The translations under genes and the position numbers were made by a program. Under the pieces are notes generated by a model. It did no database searches. It worked only from the letters and a program-made list of their open reading frames with translations, and was not told where the DNA came from. 64,000 nucleotides of DNA from positions 5,462 through 69,461 of the forward strand of contig JBJFHL010000015.1 in NCBI GenBank assembly GCA_051893555.1, in the 5' to 3' direction. Origin of the DNA: RGIG7179 sp051893555. Its GTDB lineage: Bacteria; Bacillota; Clostridia; Peptostreptococcales; Anaerovoracaceae. Shown here in pieces: positions 14,451 through 22,543 of the stretch (within the stretch, counting starts at the first letter, position 1; every line of letters begins with the position of its first letter).

Positions 14451-17216
14451 CTATTTCTGCGGCTTTTTTTCAGCAACCGTCGTTTCCGTTTTCACCGCTG
14501 CGTCGGCATAGGAAGTCAGTTTCCCTTCAAAGGGACGGTTTTTTTCCGGCCTCTGCGTCTGCAGCTTCTGCCGGATCTCTGCGGAAACAGCCATGACCTC
14601 CTGGTAGAACTCCCGGGCGGACATACGCACCGCACCATCTCCCATGGCAGCCATCTGTACCGGGCGATCCGAAGTGACCACCGTGATCTTATACTTTCGC
14701 CCCAGCTCATAAATGGTCTTTTCAATGAAACGATCTGCCGTTTCCGCTTCCCTGGTATATACCACGTCCAGTCCTGCCTGTTTCATCTGCGTACCGGGGT
14801 TCCCTTTTACTTTATATCCGTCGAAGACCACCAGAATCCCCATCTTTCGGTAGCCCTGATAATGGATCAGAAGATCCAGAAATGCTTCCCGTGCGCTGTC
14901 CAGATTGACTGCCGCCAGTTCTTTCAGCTCCTCCCAGGCGAAGATCACGTTATATCCATCCACAATCAGATAACGCTCTCCGCTGTTATCTTCTTTCTGG
15001 GTCAGACTGCCCAGATCGGGCACCTGCGGACGTCGGCTGCCTTTGGCCAAATGTTCCCGCCGCAGGGCTTCATCCCGTTTGCTCTTTCCATACGTCCGGA
15101 GAAAAATCTCTTCCAGCTCCTTTTCACTGGCAGAAATACCGCCGAGGCCCTTTTCCTTCTTCCCCGATCCGCCGTTTTCACCGCCGGCAGCACCGCTTTT
15201 TACCAGGTGGCCTTCCCTGTCCAGCCGGTATCCGCTGTCCACATGAGCCCGTGCATCGACTTCCTCCCACGGGACAAAGACTGCCGCACCATGTTCGCAG
15301 AACACCGATCCGGTGGGGTTCTCCAGATCGGCTTCCGGCCGGTATCCGGCCAGCTCGACCACCTCCGCCGCATTGTGACATGTGCCATACCCGTCCATAG
15401 AAGACAGGAACCTCCCCATTCCCCTGGTATAGGCCGCCACATCCCGCTGGTACTCTTTCAACGTTGCTGCAGGTCCTCTTCCGGTAAGGACTGCCATGGC
15501 TTCCTCACCGGATCCGCTGTATCCCGTACCGCTGCTCTCCTGCAGGCTGGACTGCGCACCCATTCTCTGGAGATCCGACATGGCTCTCCCCACATGCTGT
15601 ACCGGCAGTTCCAGACGGAAACGGCAGACCGGTTCCAGCAGCACAGCATTTCCATCCGCCTGTGCCTTTCGAAGCCCCTGCCGTATGGCGCGATAGGTAG
15701 CCTGACGGAAGTCTCCGCCCTCTGTATGTTTCAGATGTGCCCGACCGCCCAGAATGGTGATCTTCAGATCCGTCACGCTGCTTCCCGTCAGTACCCCCGG
15801 ATGATTTCTCTCCTGCAAATGAGTCAGAATCAGTCGCTGCCAATTCCTGTTCAGCTTGTCCTCACTGCACAGCGAGTCAAAAACCAGCCCGCTTCCCGGT
15901 GCACCCGGTTCCAGAAGAAGCTGCACTTCGGCATAATGTCGAAGAGGCTCAAAGTGGCCGATGCCAATGACCGGTGCAGAAATGGTTTCTTTATAGATCA
16001 GGCTTCCTGCGCCGAAAGAAACGTCCAGTTGAAATCTTCGCCGGATCAGACTTTGCAAAATCTCCAGTCCCAGGTCTCCCATGACCTCTACATGGATCTC
16101 CTGCAGGGCTTCTTTCCAGACCAGGTGCAGCAAAGGTTCTTCCTCCTCCAGCTGCCGCAGTTTCTGCAGGGTCAGGGCCGGATCTGCCTCTTCCGGCAGG
16201 ATCATCCGATAGCTGAATGCCGGTTCCAGCACAGGCGGATGGACTGACTCCGCCTCAATGCCCAGTCCCTCTCCTGCCCAGGTATGGGCAAGTCCCGTCA
16301 CTGCGCATACCATGCCGGCTTCTGCTTCCGGAATCATCTGAAAGCTGTCTCCGGCATACAGACGGATCTGATCAGCCTTTTCTTCCCACGGCACTCCCGC
16401 CAGATCCATGCCATGGAGCAGGTCGCGTGCTTTCAGTGTTCCGCCGGTGATCTTCATATGGGTCTGCCGTTTTCCCTGCCGGTCCCGGGTGATCTTATAT
16501 ACTCTGGCACCAAAGTTCTCCGGATACGCTGGCACCGAAGCGTAGCTTCCCATCGTCTGCAGCAATGCATCCACACCCTCCAGCTTCAGTGCAGACCCGA
16601 AGCAGACAGGAAACACCTTTCGCTCTGCGATGGCACGCTTTACCGTTTCTTTTTCCATGCTGCCGGTTTCCAGATACTCTTCCATCAGCGGTTCACTGCA
16701 CATGGCCAGAATCTCCTGCATATCGGAAGATGGTCTCCCATCCTCAAACAAAATGCACCCTTCCCCCAGATGCTCCGCCAGAGACGAAAACAGCGCATCC
16801 CGATCCGTGCCGGGCTGATCCATTTTGTTCACAAAGAGGAAAACGGGAATCTCATAGGTATCCAGCAGCTTCCAGAGAGTCACCGTATGGCTCTGCACGC
16901 CGTCGGCGCCGCTGATGACAAGGATGGCGCAGTCCAGCACCTGCAGTGTACGCTCCATCTCTCCGCTAAAATCCACGTGCCCCGGCGTATCCAGAAGCGT
17001 CACCTGCAGATCCCCCAGGGTGAACCGGGCCTCCTTGGAAAACACCGTGATGCCACGGTCCTGTTCGATTTTATCCGTATCCAAAAAGGCCGTCTGGTGA
17101 TCCACACGGCCCAATTTCCGAATCGCTCCGGTCGAGTATAGAATGCTTTCCGACAGGGTGGTTTTGCCGGCATCCACATGGGCAACAATCCCCAAAATCA
17201 GCTGCTTTTCGTTCAT
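14451..17216 (-). CDS. TetM-like ribosomal protection GTPase fused to a YacP/Rae1-like NYN nuclease domain
   Basis: The 921-residue protein begins as an EF-G/TetM-type translation GTPase: G1 AHVDAGKTT (12-20), switch RGITV, DTPGHVDF, NKMD and GSALK, followed by domains II-V through about residue 650. A Gly/Lys/Glu-rich linker (about 675-745) joins it to an NYN (PIN-like) domain at about 749-880 with YLIVDGYNVIF, VVFDGY, EAETADRFIE and VVTSDR, the acidic set of YacP. In Bacillus YacP is Rae1, a nuclease that cuts mRNA in the ribosomal A site. TetM is about 640 residues, so the C-terminal 270 are extra. The fusion suggests a GTPase that places a nuclease at the ribosome; whether it gives tetracycline resistance is unknown. 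Last gene of the 20.9-14.5 kb unit. Confidence 0.9.
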   Translation of the reverse strand: MNEKQLILGIVAHVDAGKTTLSESILYSTGAIRKLGRVDHQTAFLDTDKIEQDRGITVFSKEARFTLGDLQVTLLDTPGHVDFSGEMERTLQVLDCAILVISGADGVQSHTVTLWKLLDTYEIPVFLFVNKMDQPGTDRDALFSSLAEHLGEGCILFEDGRPSSDMQEILAMCSEPLMEEYLETGSMEKETVKRAIAERKVFPVCFGSALKLEGVDALLQTMGSYASVPAYPENFGARVYKITRDRQGKRQTHMKITGGTLKARDLLHGMDLAGVPWEEKADQIRLYAGDSFQMIPEAEAGMVCAVTGLAHTWAGEGLGIEAESVHPPVLEPAFSYRMILPEEADPALTLQKLRQLEEEEPLLHLVWKEALQEIHVEVMGDLGLEILQSLIRRRFQLDVSFGAGSLIYKETISAPVIGIGHFEPLRHYAEVQLLLEPGAPGSGLVFDSLCSEDKLNRNWQRLILTHLQERNHPGVLTGSSVTDLKITILGGRAHLKHTEGGDFRQATYRAIRQGLRKAQADGNAVLLEPVCRFRLELPVQHVGRAMSDLQRMGAQSSLQESSGTGYSGSGEEAMAVLTGRGPAATLKEYQRDVAAYTRGMGRFLSSMDGYGTCHNAAEVVELAGYRPEADLENPTGSVFCEHGAAVFVPWEEVDARAHVDSGYRLDREGHLVKSGAAGGENGGSGKKEKGLGGISASEKELEEIFLRTYGKSKRDEALRREHLAKGSRRPQVPDLGSLTQKEDNSGERYLIVDGYNVIFAWEELKELAAVNLDSAREAFLDLLIHYQGYRKMGILVVFDGYKVKGNPGTQMKQAGLDVVYTREAETADRFIEKTIYELGRKYKITVVTSDRPVQMAAMGDGAVRMSAREFYQEVMAVSAEIRQKLQTQRPEKNRPFEGKLTSYADAAVKTETTVAEKKPQK

Positions 17217-17240
17217 TGTATCTCTTTCATTCGATTTACT

Positions 17241-18482
17241 TTAGTACCGCCATTCCTTCAGCGGATCTGCGTGATCTGCCTTCCGGTGCCGAATCACTTC
17301 CGGTACCAGCTCGTCGGAGTGTCCTGCCTCCTCTTCCTGCAGTTCTTCCTGCCGCGGTTTCTCTGTATCCGGTTCCGGCTCTTCTGGGTCCGGCGCAAGT
17401 CCTGCCGCCGCTTCGATGGCTTTGGCTTTTTTCTCCTGCTCCTGCCGGATCTGCGGCAGCACATGATTCGGATCGGTAAGGAAGATATAAATCTGTACCA
17501 CCGCCACAGCCACCAGACCGAATCCTTCTACATTGAGATCCCGGCTGAACATGACCGCAGCCACACCCATGATGGCACTGACACAGTACAGCATCAGGGT
17601 AGCGCGTCGCTGTCCGTAACCCAGATTCATGAGGCGGTGATGCAGATGGCCTTTATCCGCTTCCATGATCGGGCGTTTATTCACCAGCCGCCGGAAGATG
17701 GCGAAGGCGGTATCAAAGATCGGCAGCCCCAGCACGAAAATCGGTACGGAGGTTGCAATCACCGCTGCGCCTTTCGTCAGGCCAACAATGGACAGTGTAG
17801 ACAGCATAAAACCGAGAAACAGGGAACCGCCGTCACCCATGAAGATTTTCGCCGGATAAAAATTGAAGGGCAGGAATCCGAGGATTCCCCCTGCCAGCGC
17901 CAGCATGGCTGCTGCCGGAATATACTGTCCGAAAATATATGCCACATAGGCAAGGCAAAGGGCGGAAATCGCAGAAGTACCTGCCGCCAGGCCATCCAGT
18001 CCGTCAATCAGGTTCACTGTATTGGTAATACCCACGATCCAGAGAATCGTCAGGAAACAGCTGACCGGTGCCGCAAATGCCACATTTCCTTCCCCGAAAA
18101 AGTTGGTCAGGAATTCAATACGGAGCCCCCAGCCGTACATCAGTGCAGCGATTCCCATCTGCACCAGAAATTTCAGCTTCGCCGGGAGATTCTTCAGATC
18201 GTCAATGACGCCTAAAAGATACATCAGTGTTCCCCCGATCATCACGCCCACGATCTGCCGGTCAAACGAAAGAAAGGCCGCCATGGAACCCATGGTTCCC
18301 AGGAAGATCGCCATTCCGCCAAACCGCGGCATGGCACGGGTATGCATTCTCCTTCCGTCCTTCGGCACATCAATGGCGCCGATCCGGTATGCCACCTTGA
18401 TGGCAACCGGCGTAAATGCCATGGAAATCAAAAGCGCCAGAATAAAAATGATCCATAGTTCATGATAAATGAGTCTGTTCAT
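17241..18482 (-). CDS. MraY/WecA-TagO family undecaprenyl-phosphate sugar-1-phosphate transferase
   Basis: The 413-residue polytopic enzyme has about ten helices and the family motifs DVPKDGRRMHTRAMPRFGG near the N-terminus, NTVNLIDGLDGLAAG with the catalytic Asp pair, and IFMGDGGSLFLGF plus HLHHRLMNLGYGQR in cytoplasmic loops. The HLHHRL loop is typical of WecA/TagO rather than MraY. It transfers a HexNAc-1-phosphate from a UDP-sugar to undecaprenyl phosphate, starting teichoic acid or wall polysaccharide synthesis. A hydrophilic Glu/Pro-rich tail (about 375-413) is an addition. It lies 22 bases after the dCMP deaminase and 24 before the GTPase gene. Confidence 0.9.
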   Translation of the reverse strand: MNRLIYHELWIIFILALLISMAFTPVAIKVAYRIGAIDVPKDGRRMHTRAMPRFGGMAIFLGTMGSMAAFLSFDRQIVGVMIGGTLMYLLGVIDDLKNLPAKLKFLVQMGIAALMYGWGLRIEFLTNFFGEGNVAFAAPVSCFLTILWIVGITNTVNLIDGLDGLAAGTSAISALCLAYVAYIFGQYIPAAAMLALAGGILGFLPFNFYPAKIFMGDGGSLFLGFMLSTLSIVGLTKGAAVIATSVPIFVLGLPIFDTAFAIFRRLVNKRPIMEADKGHLHHRLMNLGYGQRRATLMLYCVSAIMGVAAVMFSRDLNVEGFGLVAVAVVQIYIFLTDPNHVLPQIRQEQEKKAKAIEAAAGLAPDPEEPEPDTEKPRQEELQEEEAGHSDELVPEVIRHRKADHADPLKEWRY

Positions 18483-18504
18483 TGTTTCCCCTTATACGTT
18501 TTCC

Positions 18505-18960
18505 TTACGCGTTCTTCTCCAGCCGTTCCACCTTCAGCCCTGCTTCCTCCAGAATCTCCAGGGAAAGCTCGTCCGGATACCCCTCACGAACCACGATACG
18601 CTGAATGCCTGCATTGATGATCATTTTCGCACAGACCACGCAAGGCTGATGCGTGATGTAAATGGTTCCTCCTTCAATGGCATGTCCCATGGAAGCCGCC
18701 TGGATAATCGCGTTCTGCTCTGCATGAAGTGCCCGGCACAGTTCCTGACGCTGTCCGGACGGAATATTCAGCTTCTGCCGCAGACAGCCTCCGTTTTCTT
18801 CACAGTGAACAAGCCCCCGCGGTGCCCCATTGTAACCGGTAGCGATGGCACGCCTGTCTTTCACGATCACCGCACCCACATGTCGCCGCATGCAGGTGGA
18901 ACGCTGCGCGGTCAGTTCCGCCATTTCCATGAAATATTCATCCCAGCTTGGTCTGTTCAT
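18505..18960 (-). CDS. dCMP deaminase / ComEB-type cytidine deaminase
   Basis: This 151-residue zinc deaminase has HAEQNAII (zinc His and catalytic Glu) and the PCVVCAKMI motif with both zinc cysteines, and an N-terminal segment GYNGAPRGLVHC typical of dCMP deaminases. It converts dCMP to dUMP for dTMP synthesis. Its ATG overlaps the truA stop by 4 bases, so it is coupled to truA. Confidence 0.92.
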   Translation of the reverse strand: MNRPSWDEYFMEMAELTAQRSTCMRRHVGAVIVKDRRAIATGYNGAPRGLVHCEENGGCLRQKLNIPSGQRQELCRALHAEQNAIIQAASMGHAIEGGTIYITHQPCVVCAKMIINAGIQRIVVREGYPDELSLEILEEAGLKVERLEKNA

Positions 18961-19799
18961 CGTCTCTTCTCCTTGTCTGTGCAGTCCATACCCTCTTTTC
19001 GGGCGGCCCGGACTGCATCCTCATCAAAAAAAACTTCTGCCAGATAGAGTCCCCCCGGCGGCGCCGTATGGCCTGCCTTCTGCCTGTCGCAGCTTTCCAG
19101 AATTCCGTTCATTTCTTCCGGCCTTCTTCTGCCCAGTCCAACCTCCACCAGAGTTCCTGTTATGATCCTTACCATATTATAAAGGAAACCGTCTCCGGTC
19201 ACCTCCAAAACAATATCCTGTCCCTGCCGGTTCACCGTTAGCGAATAAATCGTCCGCACCGTGGTCTCCCTCGGTGTGCTCCCGGAAGCCTGAAAACAGG
19301 CGAAATCGTGGGTTCCAACCAGAACCTCCGCTGCCTTCTGCATGGCGGCTTCGTCCAGCGGCTCCTGCACCTGATAGCAGTACTTTCTTCGGAAAATATC
19401 CGTTTCAGGGCTGTTTCCGATGAGATAGCGGTAGCGCTTTCCCAGCGAAGAGAATCTGGCGTGAAACTCCGCCGGCATCTCACAGACCGAAAGAACCCGC
19501 ACATCGCCGACCCGGCCGATTTTGCCGATTCCGCCGCCTTTTCCTGCCAGACGGTTGTTGACTGCCTGGGCGATCCGCTCCGTGGGAATCCCGAATTCTC
19601 CCGAAAAAGATGCCTGCTGTCCCAGAGCATGAACCCCTGCATCGGTCCGGCTGGTGCCATGAATCTGCACCGGTTTGCCTATGACCTGGCTCAGGGCCGT
19701 CTCCAGTTCGCCCTGCACCGTCCTGGCTTCGGGCTGCCGCTGCCACCCGGAAAATCCGCTGCCGTCATATTCGATTTTCAGCAAAAAGTTCCGTTCCAT
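18957..19799 (-). CDS. truA: tRNA pseudouridine(38-40) synthase TruA
   Basis: The 280-residue enzyme has the TruA start LLKIEYDGSGFSGWQRQP, the catalytic Asp in TSRTDAGVHALGQ and the later GDGFLYNMVRIITGTLVEVG segment. It modifies uridines in the anticodon arm of tRNA. It shares a 4-base overlap with the deaminase gene and follows the small CRM-domain gene by 45 bases. Confidence 0.96.
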   Translation of the reverse strand: MERNFLLKIEYDGSGFSGWQRQPEARTVQGELETALSQVIGKPVQIHGTSRTDAGVHALGQQASFSGEFGIPTERIAQAVNNRLAGKGGGIGKIGRVGDVRVLSVCEMPAEFHARFSSLGKRYRYLIGNSPETDIFRRKYCYQVQEPLDEAAMQKAAEVLVGTHDFACFQASGSTPRETTVRTIYSLTVNRQGQDIVLEVTGDGFLYNMVRIITGTLVEVGLGRRRPEEMNGILESCDRQKAGHTAPPGGLYLAEVFFDEDAVRAARKEGMDCTDKEKRR

Positions 19800-19844
19800 T
19801 CCGCCGTCCTCAGTCCTGTTCCGTCCTCACTGCCCTTGACGGAT

Positions 19845-20147
19845 CTACTTCCGCGGCAGCACGATCTGCCGCTTTTCCGGATCCGATGACTGCCGGTATA
19901 ACGTAAACTTCCTGCCGATCGCCTGTACAAACTCTGCGGAGAGCTCCGCAGCCATATCGTTTGCAGTCTGCTTCGGCTCCAGCTCACAGCCCTCCTGCAG
20001 CTTTACCTTCACCAGTTCCCGGTTTTCCAGACAGTTGTCCAACTCCTTTATCACATTCTCCGTGATTCCCTGCTTGCCGATGTACACCAACGGATCGATG
20101 TTATGGGCCAGGGAACGGAGATAACTTCTCTGTTTGCTTGTAATCAT
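19845..20147 (-). CDS. yhbY: YhbY family CRM-domain RNA-binding protein
   Basis: A 100-residue single CRM-domain protein: LTSKQRSYLRSLAHNIDPLVYIGKQG-type start (here ITSKQRSYLRSLAHNI), the GxxG-like YIGKQGITENVI loop and LVKVKLQEG. YhbY proteins bind pre-50S particles and assist ribosome assembly. An AGGAGG site precedes the ATG at 20147. Its place next to truA and a ribosomal GTPase gives the unit a translation theme. Confidence 0.9.
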   Translation of the reverse strand: MITSKQRSYLRSLAHNIDPLVYIGKQGITENVIKELDNCLENRELVKVKLQEGCELEPKQTANDMAAELSAEFVQAIGRKFTLYRQSSDPEKRQIVLPRK

Positions 20148-20178
20148 ATATCAGAATCCTCCTGAAATTCTCTTCTTT

Positions 20179-20895
20179 TTAAAGTGGTATCATTATATTA
20201 TACCGTATTTCGTGCAAAAGTACCAGATAAATTCCTGCTGCCAGTGCAATATACGGTACCATGGGCTGCTGGTCCGTGATCTTCACCCTGCGCCGCAGAA
20301 GAAGGTACACCAGATGACCCGCGCTCAGCAGGGTGGTCAGAATAAACACGGCGATAATTCCGTCCAGACCGCAGCAGAGCCCCAGTGCGCCGAAAAGCTT
20401 GATGTCCCCGCCGCCCAGGGTATCCCTTTTGTAGATCAGCTTCCCCAGGATGCCGATCAGCAGCATGACGCCGAAGCCGACAAGCGCGCCCCAAAGTCCT
20501 GAAAGGGGACCTCCCTCATGGAACGGGATGAATCCGCAGCCGCAGATTACCAGCAGCAGCACCAGCTGATCCGGCACAATCCGGTATTTGATATCTGCAA
20601 TGGCCATCTCCAGCAGCAGCCATAAGGCCGCCAGAGCCGCCAGTCCGTAAACCGGATCCCGCATGGCCAGCCACACAGCCATCACAATGAAAAGCCCGCT
20701 GAGCACATACTTCCAGGGCGTGCTCCGCAGCCTCTGCGCCGTAGGATGGAGCAGTTCCTCGTCCGGCTCCTGCCCGTAATCACAGAGCCAGCTCCCCGGT
20801 ATGCGGTTAAAAAAATATACGGCACCGTTTCCCAGAATCACCCCGGCGAAAATCGCAGCCAGGCAGGTCAGCAGCACCCGAATCACTTCATTCAT
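20179..20895 (-). CDS. Prepilin peptidase-like aspartic protease (A24 family)
   Basis: The 238-residue membrane protein keeps the two catalytic Asp motifs of type IV prepilin peptidases, ADIKYRIVPDQL (residue about 125) and GGGDIKLFGALG (about 165), within seven or eight helices. The N-terminal NRIP segment matches the family but the zinc-binding CxxC pairs of the methyltransferase domain are missing, so it is a short, peptidase-only form. No pilin or secretion genes are near, so the substrate is unknown. GAGGGGG precedes the ATG, and a promoter lies at 20920-20948. First gene of the six-gene unit. Confidence 0.85.
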   Translation of the reverse strand: MNEVIRVLLTCLAAIFAGVILGNGAVYFFNRIPGSWLCDYGQEPDEELLHPTAQRLRSTPWKYVLSGLFIVMAVWLAMRDPVYGLAALAALWLLLEMAIADIKYRIVPDQLVLLLVICGCGFIPFHEGGPLSGLWGALVGFGVMLLIGILGKLIYKRDTLGGGDIKLFGALGLCCGLDGIIAVFILTTLLSAGHLVYLLLRRRVKITDQQPMVPYIALAAGIYLVLLHEIRYNIMIPL

Positions 20896-20919
20896 CGTGT
20901 ACCCCCTCGTATTTCTACC

Positions 20920-20948
20920 ATTTTACCATTTCCTGCCGTCCGGCGCAA
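20920..20948 (-). promoter_or_regulatory. Promoter of the A24 peptidase - ribosomal GTPase unit
   Basis: Minus-strand TTGCGC (20948-20943), 17-base spacer, TAAAAT (20925-20920), 25 bases before the start codon. It stands back-to-back with the LUD promoter; their -35 boxes are only 9 bases apart. Confidence 0.65.
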
Positions 20949-20957
20949 GTATTCGCC

Positions 20958-20986
20958 TTGCCAAAACCCGCCTGATTTACTATAAT
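20958..20986 (+). promoter_or_regulatory. Promoter of the LUD-domain gene
   Basis: TTGCCA (20958-20963), 17-base spacer, TATAAT (20981-20986), about 58 bases before the start codon. Confidence 0.75.
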
Positions 20987-21044
20987 ACTGTCATAAGACG
21001 ATCATAATACGGTCGAAAGATTGTGACCAACGGAGGAAAAGACC

Positions 21045-21686
21045 ATGAACGAAATTAAAAAAATCCGCTACGGCCGTCTCGGCCCAAAGGTAGCGGAAGC
21101 ACTGATAAAGAGAAATTTTGACGCCTGCTACTGCGAAGACGCCGATGCCGCCCTGAACAAAATCCTCACCCTCATCCCTTCCGATGCGTCGGTGGGTTAC
21201 GGCGGGTCTCTGACCATCAATGCCCTGGGATTAAAGGAGGCACTTCGTGCCAGAGGGAACCGGATGTTTGACCGGGATCTGGCCGCAAACCCGGAAGAAA
21301 AGAAGAAGATCGAGCACCAGGCCCTCTCCGCAGACTGGTTCCTCATGAGCAGCAACGCAGTCAGCGAAGATGGACAGCTGGTGAATATCGACGGTATTGG
21401 CAACCGGGTGGCTGCTCTGGTTTACGGTCCGGAAAACGTGCTGGTGGTCGCCGGCATGAATAAGGTAGTTCCAACGGCAGACGACGCCTGGATCCGCGCC
21501 CGCAGTACCGCCAGCCCGGAAAACATGGCCCGCTTCACCGGGAAGAATACCCCTTGCGCCGTCACTGGTGCCTGCGCCGACTGCAACAGCCCGGATTGCA
21601 TCTGCAATCAGCTGGTGCTGACCCGCCGCTGCAATCCGCCGAAGCGGATCAAGGTGATCCTGGTGGGCGAAGACCTGGGCCTGTAA
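21045..21686 (+). CDS. LUD domain (DUF162) protein
   Basis: The 213-residue protein matches the LUD domain of lactate-utilisation proteins (LutB/LutC-like): VGYGGSLTINALGLKEAL, LSADWFLMSSNAVSEDGQLVNIDGIGNRVAALVYGPENVLVVAGMNKVV. Near the C-terminus a Cys-rich string (ACADCNSPDCICNQLV) could bind an iron-sulfur cluster or zinc. No LutA or LutB partner is nearby, so it is a stand-alone LUD protein whose reaction is unknown. GGAGG lies 9 bases before the ATG. Confidence 0.88.
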   Translation: MNEIKKIRYGRLGPKVAEALIKRNFDACYCEDADAALNKILTLIPSDASVGYGGSLTINALGLKEALRARGNRMFDRDLAANPEEKKKIEHQALSADWFLMSSNAVSEDGQLVNIDGIGNRVAALVYGPENVLVVAGMNKVVPTADDAWIRARSTASPENMARFTGKNTPCAVTGACADCNSPDCICNQLVLTRRCNPPKRIKVILVGEDLGL

Positions 21687-21725
21687 GCCTAAGCAAGCCC
21701 CCTGTTTTGAAATTCCGTAGAATTC

Positions 21726-21770
21726 GCCGGTCATGTGCTGCATTCCGCTAGTGCAGACCGGCTATACTTT
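21726..21770 (+). terminator. Probable terminator after the LUD gene, overlapping the hicB end
   Basis: GCCGGT (21726-21731) pairs with ACCGGC (21757-21762) and CTGCA (21738-21742) with TGCAG (21752-21756), with one asymmetric bulge, followed by TATACTTTTCTG. It overlaps the last bases of convergent hicB. Confidence 0.45.
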
Positions 21771-22089
21771 TCTGTAATGCCATCTCCACAAAGCGATTCA
21801 ATGTGATTTCCTGTGATGCGGCACAGAGAACTGCCTGCTTATGAAGTTCCGGAGATATTCTCACGTTAAAACTCCCCTTATATGCCATCTCCGGTTTGAT
21901 GCCTTCTTTCGAACACAATTCCAGATAATCGTCCACTGCATGATAAAAGTTTGAAATAAGCTCCTGTGCATTGGTTCCTTCATAGGAGATCAATGCTCGA
22001 ATTCCCATTACTTTTCCGAAAAATACCCCATCTTCCTGAGAAAATTCCACACTTCCGATATAGCCTTTGTACTGCATTGTGTTTTTCAC
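21748..22089 (-). CDS. hicB: HicB family antitoxin
   Basis: The 113-residue protein has the HicB fold (YKGYIGSVEFSQEDGVFFGKVMGIRALISYEGTNAQE) followed by a C-terminal ribbon-helix-helix DNA-binding segment (NVRISPELHKQAVLCAASQEITLNRFVEMAL). It should neutralise HicA and autoregulate the pair. Its start overlaps hicA by 4 bases. Confidence 0.9.
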   Translation of the reverse strand: MKNTMQYKGYIGSVEFSQEDGVFFGKVMGIRALISYEGTNAQELISNFYHAVDDYLELCSKEGIKPEMAYKGSFNVRISPELHKQAVLCAASQEITLNRFVEMALQKSIAGLH

Positions 22090-22340
22090 AGCAAGCCCTC
22101 CCCTCGTAATACATCAATGATCTGTTTCACCTGATATTCAAGCAATTCTTTTCTGCCATGCGGCTTGTGCAGCAAAATTGGGCAGTGGTGCTCGCTGACA
22201 AACATCACACGTGAGCCACTGGTTCTTCCCTTTTCCGTCCGGTGGTAAGTCAGCAAGCCAAGAAGCGTTTCCAGTTCTGAAAAAGTAAAGTCTTTCGGAC
22301 AGCTTGTCAGGCGTTTTATCAATTTTTCCTTTGTACTCAA
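22086..22340 (-). CDS. hicA: HicA family toxin (mRNA interferase), TTG start
   Basis: An 84-residue double-stranded-RNA-binding-fold toxin: TFSELETLLGLL, GRTSGSRVMFV and LHKPHGRKELLEYQVKQIIDVL are typical of the HicA subgroup that has Arg where classical HicA has the GSH histidine. HicA cleaves mRNA. The start appears to be TTG at 22340, since AAGGAG lies 9 bases upstream and a stop codon two codons upstream blocks extension. Weak initiation would keep toxin levels low. Confidence 0.85.
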   Translation of the reverse strand: MSTKEKLIKRLTSCPKDFTFSELETLLGLLTYHRTEKGRTSGSRVMFVSEHHCPILLHKPHGRKELLEYQVKQIIDVLRGEGLL

Positions 22341-22398
22341 AATTCATTCTCCTTCACTATACTATCTTTTTTGATTATTTGCAACTATTTTTAGTTCG

Positions 22399-22420
22399 TA
22401 TATATTCCATATATATTATA
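22399..22420 (-). promoter_or_regulatory. hicAB promoter -10 and quasi-palindromic operator
   Basis: A minus-strand TATAAT (22420-22415) is followed directly by a near-palindrome TATATATGGAATATATA (22415-22399). Such a site just downstream of the -10 suits HicB autorepression. No clear -35 is seen. The rest of 22341-22543 is AT-rich with no gene. Confidence 0.45.
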
Positions 22421-22543
22421 CTAAAATCAGGCGTTGCTTTCAGTACCATCAGGAAGTGAATTTTGCTTTATTTTCTGCCCTTTTTCGACGTATTATTCTT
22501 ATTTTCGACATTGCAGATCTGGATAGAATTCTATGGTTTATTG

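Noticed and set aside
14862..16247. 461-residue plus-strand frame opposite the ribosomal GTPase
   Set aside because: Antisense shadow of a gene with strong motifs.
14451..17216. Calling the 921-residue GTPase a proven tetracycline resistance gene
   Set aside because: Family similarity alone does not show resistance; the NYN fusion and operon context suggest a possible housekeeping role.
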